Below, piece after piece: positions 63,659 through 64,000 of a DNA stretch of 64,000 nt. A program made the translations under genes and the position numbers. This DNA is from Maribellus sp. YY47 (lineage in GTDB: Bacteria; Bacteroidota; Bacteroidia; Bacteroidales; Prolixibacteraceae), in the NCBI RefSeq assembly GCF_023111095.1, contig NZ_JALGYW010000024.1, positions 1-64,000 of the forward strand. The letters run 5' to 3'. Under the pieces are notes generated by a model. That model made no database searches. It was not told the DNA's origin and saw only the letters and a list, made by a program, of their open reading frames with translations. Every line of letters starts with the position of its first letter. Position 1 is the first letter of the stretch.

Positions 63659-64000
63659 CTAAACATTAAAACTGATCCTTTGTCCACGGATTGATTCAGA
63701 GATTTTTTCCTGATCATAAACTTTTTGCCCGTTAACAAAAGTGCTTACTACCTTGTTCGAGAATTTGGTGCCTTCAAACGGCGACCAGCCACATTTGTAG
63801 AGTATGTTTTCGGGAGCAACAATCCAGCTGTCTTCCGGATCTACCAGCACGAGGTCGGCAAAGTAGCCTTCCCGAATGTAGCCTCTTCTGTCTATCCGGA
63901 AAAGATCTGCAGGTGCGTGGCACATTTTTTCGATTACTTTTTCGACGGATATAAAACCTTTTTTGCTCATCTCGAACATCGCTACAAGCGAATGTTGAAC
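63659..64000 (-). CDS. Dihydroorotase, C-terminal part (runs off the right edge)
   Basis: The last 113 codons of an amidohydrolase, continuing beyond the window. HSLVAMFEMSKKGFISVEKV, MCHAPADLFRIDRRGYIREG and YFADLVLVDPEDSWIVAPEN, then YKCGWSPFEGTKFSNKVVST, match the end of class I type dihydroorotases, which close carbamoyl-aspartate to dihydroorotate in pyrimidine synthesis. The zinc-binding N-terminal residues are outside the window, so activity and exact subfamily (dihydroorotase or allantoinase/hydantoinase) cannot be confirmed, though the CGWSPFEG motif favours dihydroorotase. Confidence 0.85.
   Translation of the reverse strand, partial: VQHSLVAMFEMSKKGFISVEKVIEKMCHAPADLFRIDRRGYIREGYFADLVLVDPEDSWIVAPENILYKCGWSPFEGTKFSNKVVSTFVNGQKVYDQEKISESIRGQRISFNV

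Overview
The window looks like a chromosomal segment of a Bacteroidota bacterium, most likely of the Marinilabiliales/Prolixibacteraceae group (family-level placement is inference). Reasons: promoters of the TAnnTTTG type in front of several genes, almost no Shine-Dalgarno sequences, a secretion-system-9 type C-terminal domain, CarboxypepD_reg-like secreted proteins, LytS/LytTR regulation, DUF4369/thioredoxin and DUF6146- and DUF6261-like proteins, and lipid A genes. No rRNA, tRNA, CRISPR array or prophage was recognised.

Layout. 0-0.13 kb: the end of an IS3-like insertion sequence running off the left edge. 0.2-5.4 kb: mostly minus-strand single genes (DoxDA-like membrane protein, CorA, small secreted proteins, aldo/keto reductase). 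5.6-11.3 kb: aspartokinase, an orphan efflux adaptor, and a LytS/LytTR two-component pair. 11.3-20.7 kb: secreted proteins, an exported 1-Cys peroxiredoxin, a large beta-propeller/phosphoesterase fusion, and valS. 21.4-32.1 kb: nucleoside transporter with a BFN-domain protein, an ECF sigma factor with a membrane partner, two sensor kinases, rplU-rpmA with an unusual helix-hairpin-helix tail on L27, and serS. 32.2-37.8 kb: CHAD protein, DUF4838 lipoprotein, folK, sppA.

37.8-44.1 kb is the accessory part. It holds palindromic intergenic repeats, a 42-bp tandem array of six units, a REP-associated tyrosine transposase (RAYT) gene bracketed by inverted copies of one palindrome, two small lipoprotein genes that each carry a duplicated ~240-bp leader, and an M6 metalloprotease gene broken by a single-base frameshift.

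44.1-64 kb returns to housekeeping genes: lpxK overlapping a purine nucleoside phosphorylase gene, an SMP-30/PrsW/PLP-enzyme operon, cardiolipin synthase with a duplicated 3' end, ribD, prmC, an EEP-family enzyme, ribF, an operon of a cysteine-free thioredoxin-like lipoprotein with LpxH- and FabH-like enzymes, ung, rmuC, a large secreted putative glycosidase, and the C-terminal part of a dihydroorotase gene at the right edge.

The most interesting features are the RAYT/REP/42-bp array block, the duplicated leader-lipoprotein modules around the broken protease, the L27-HhH fusion, and the thioredoxin-fold protein without its redox cysteines. All family assignments come from reading motifs by eye; no database search was run.
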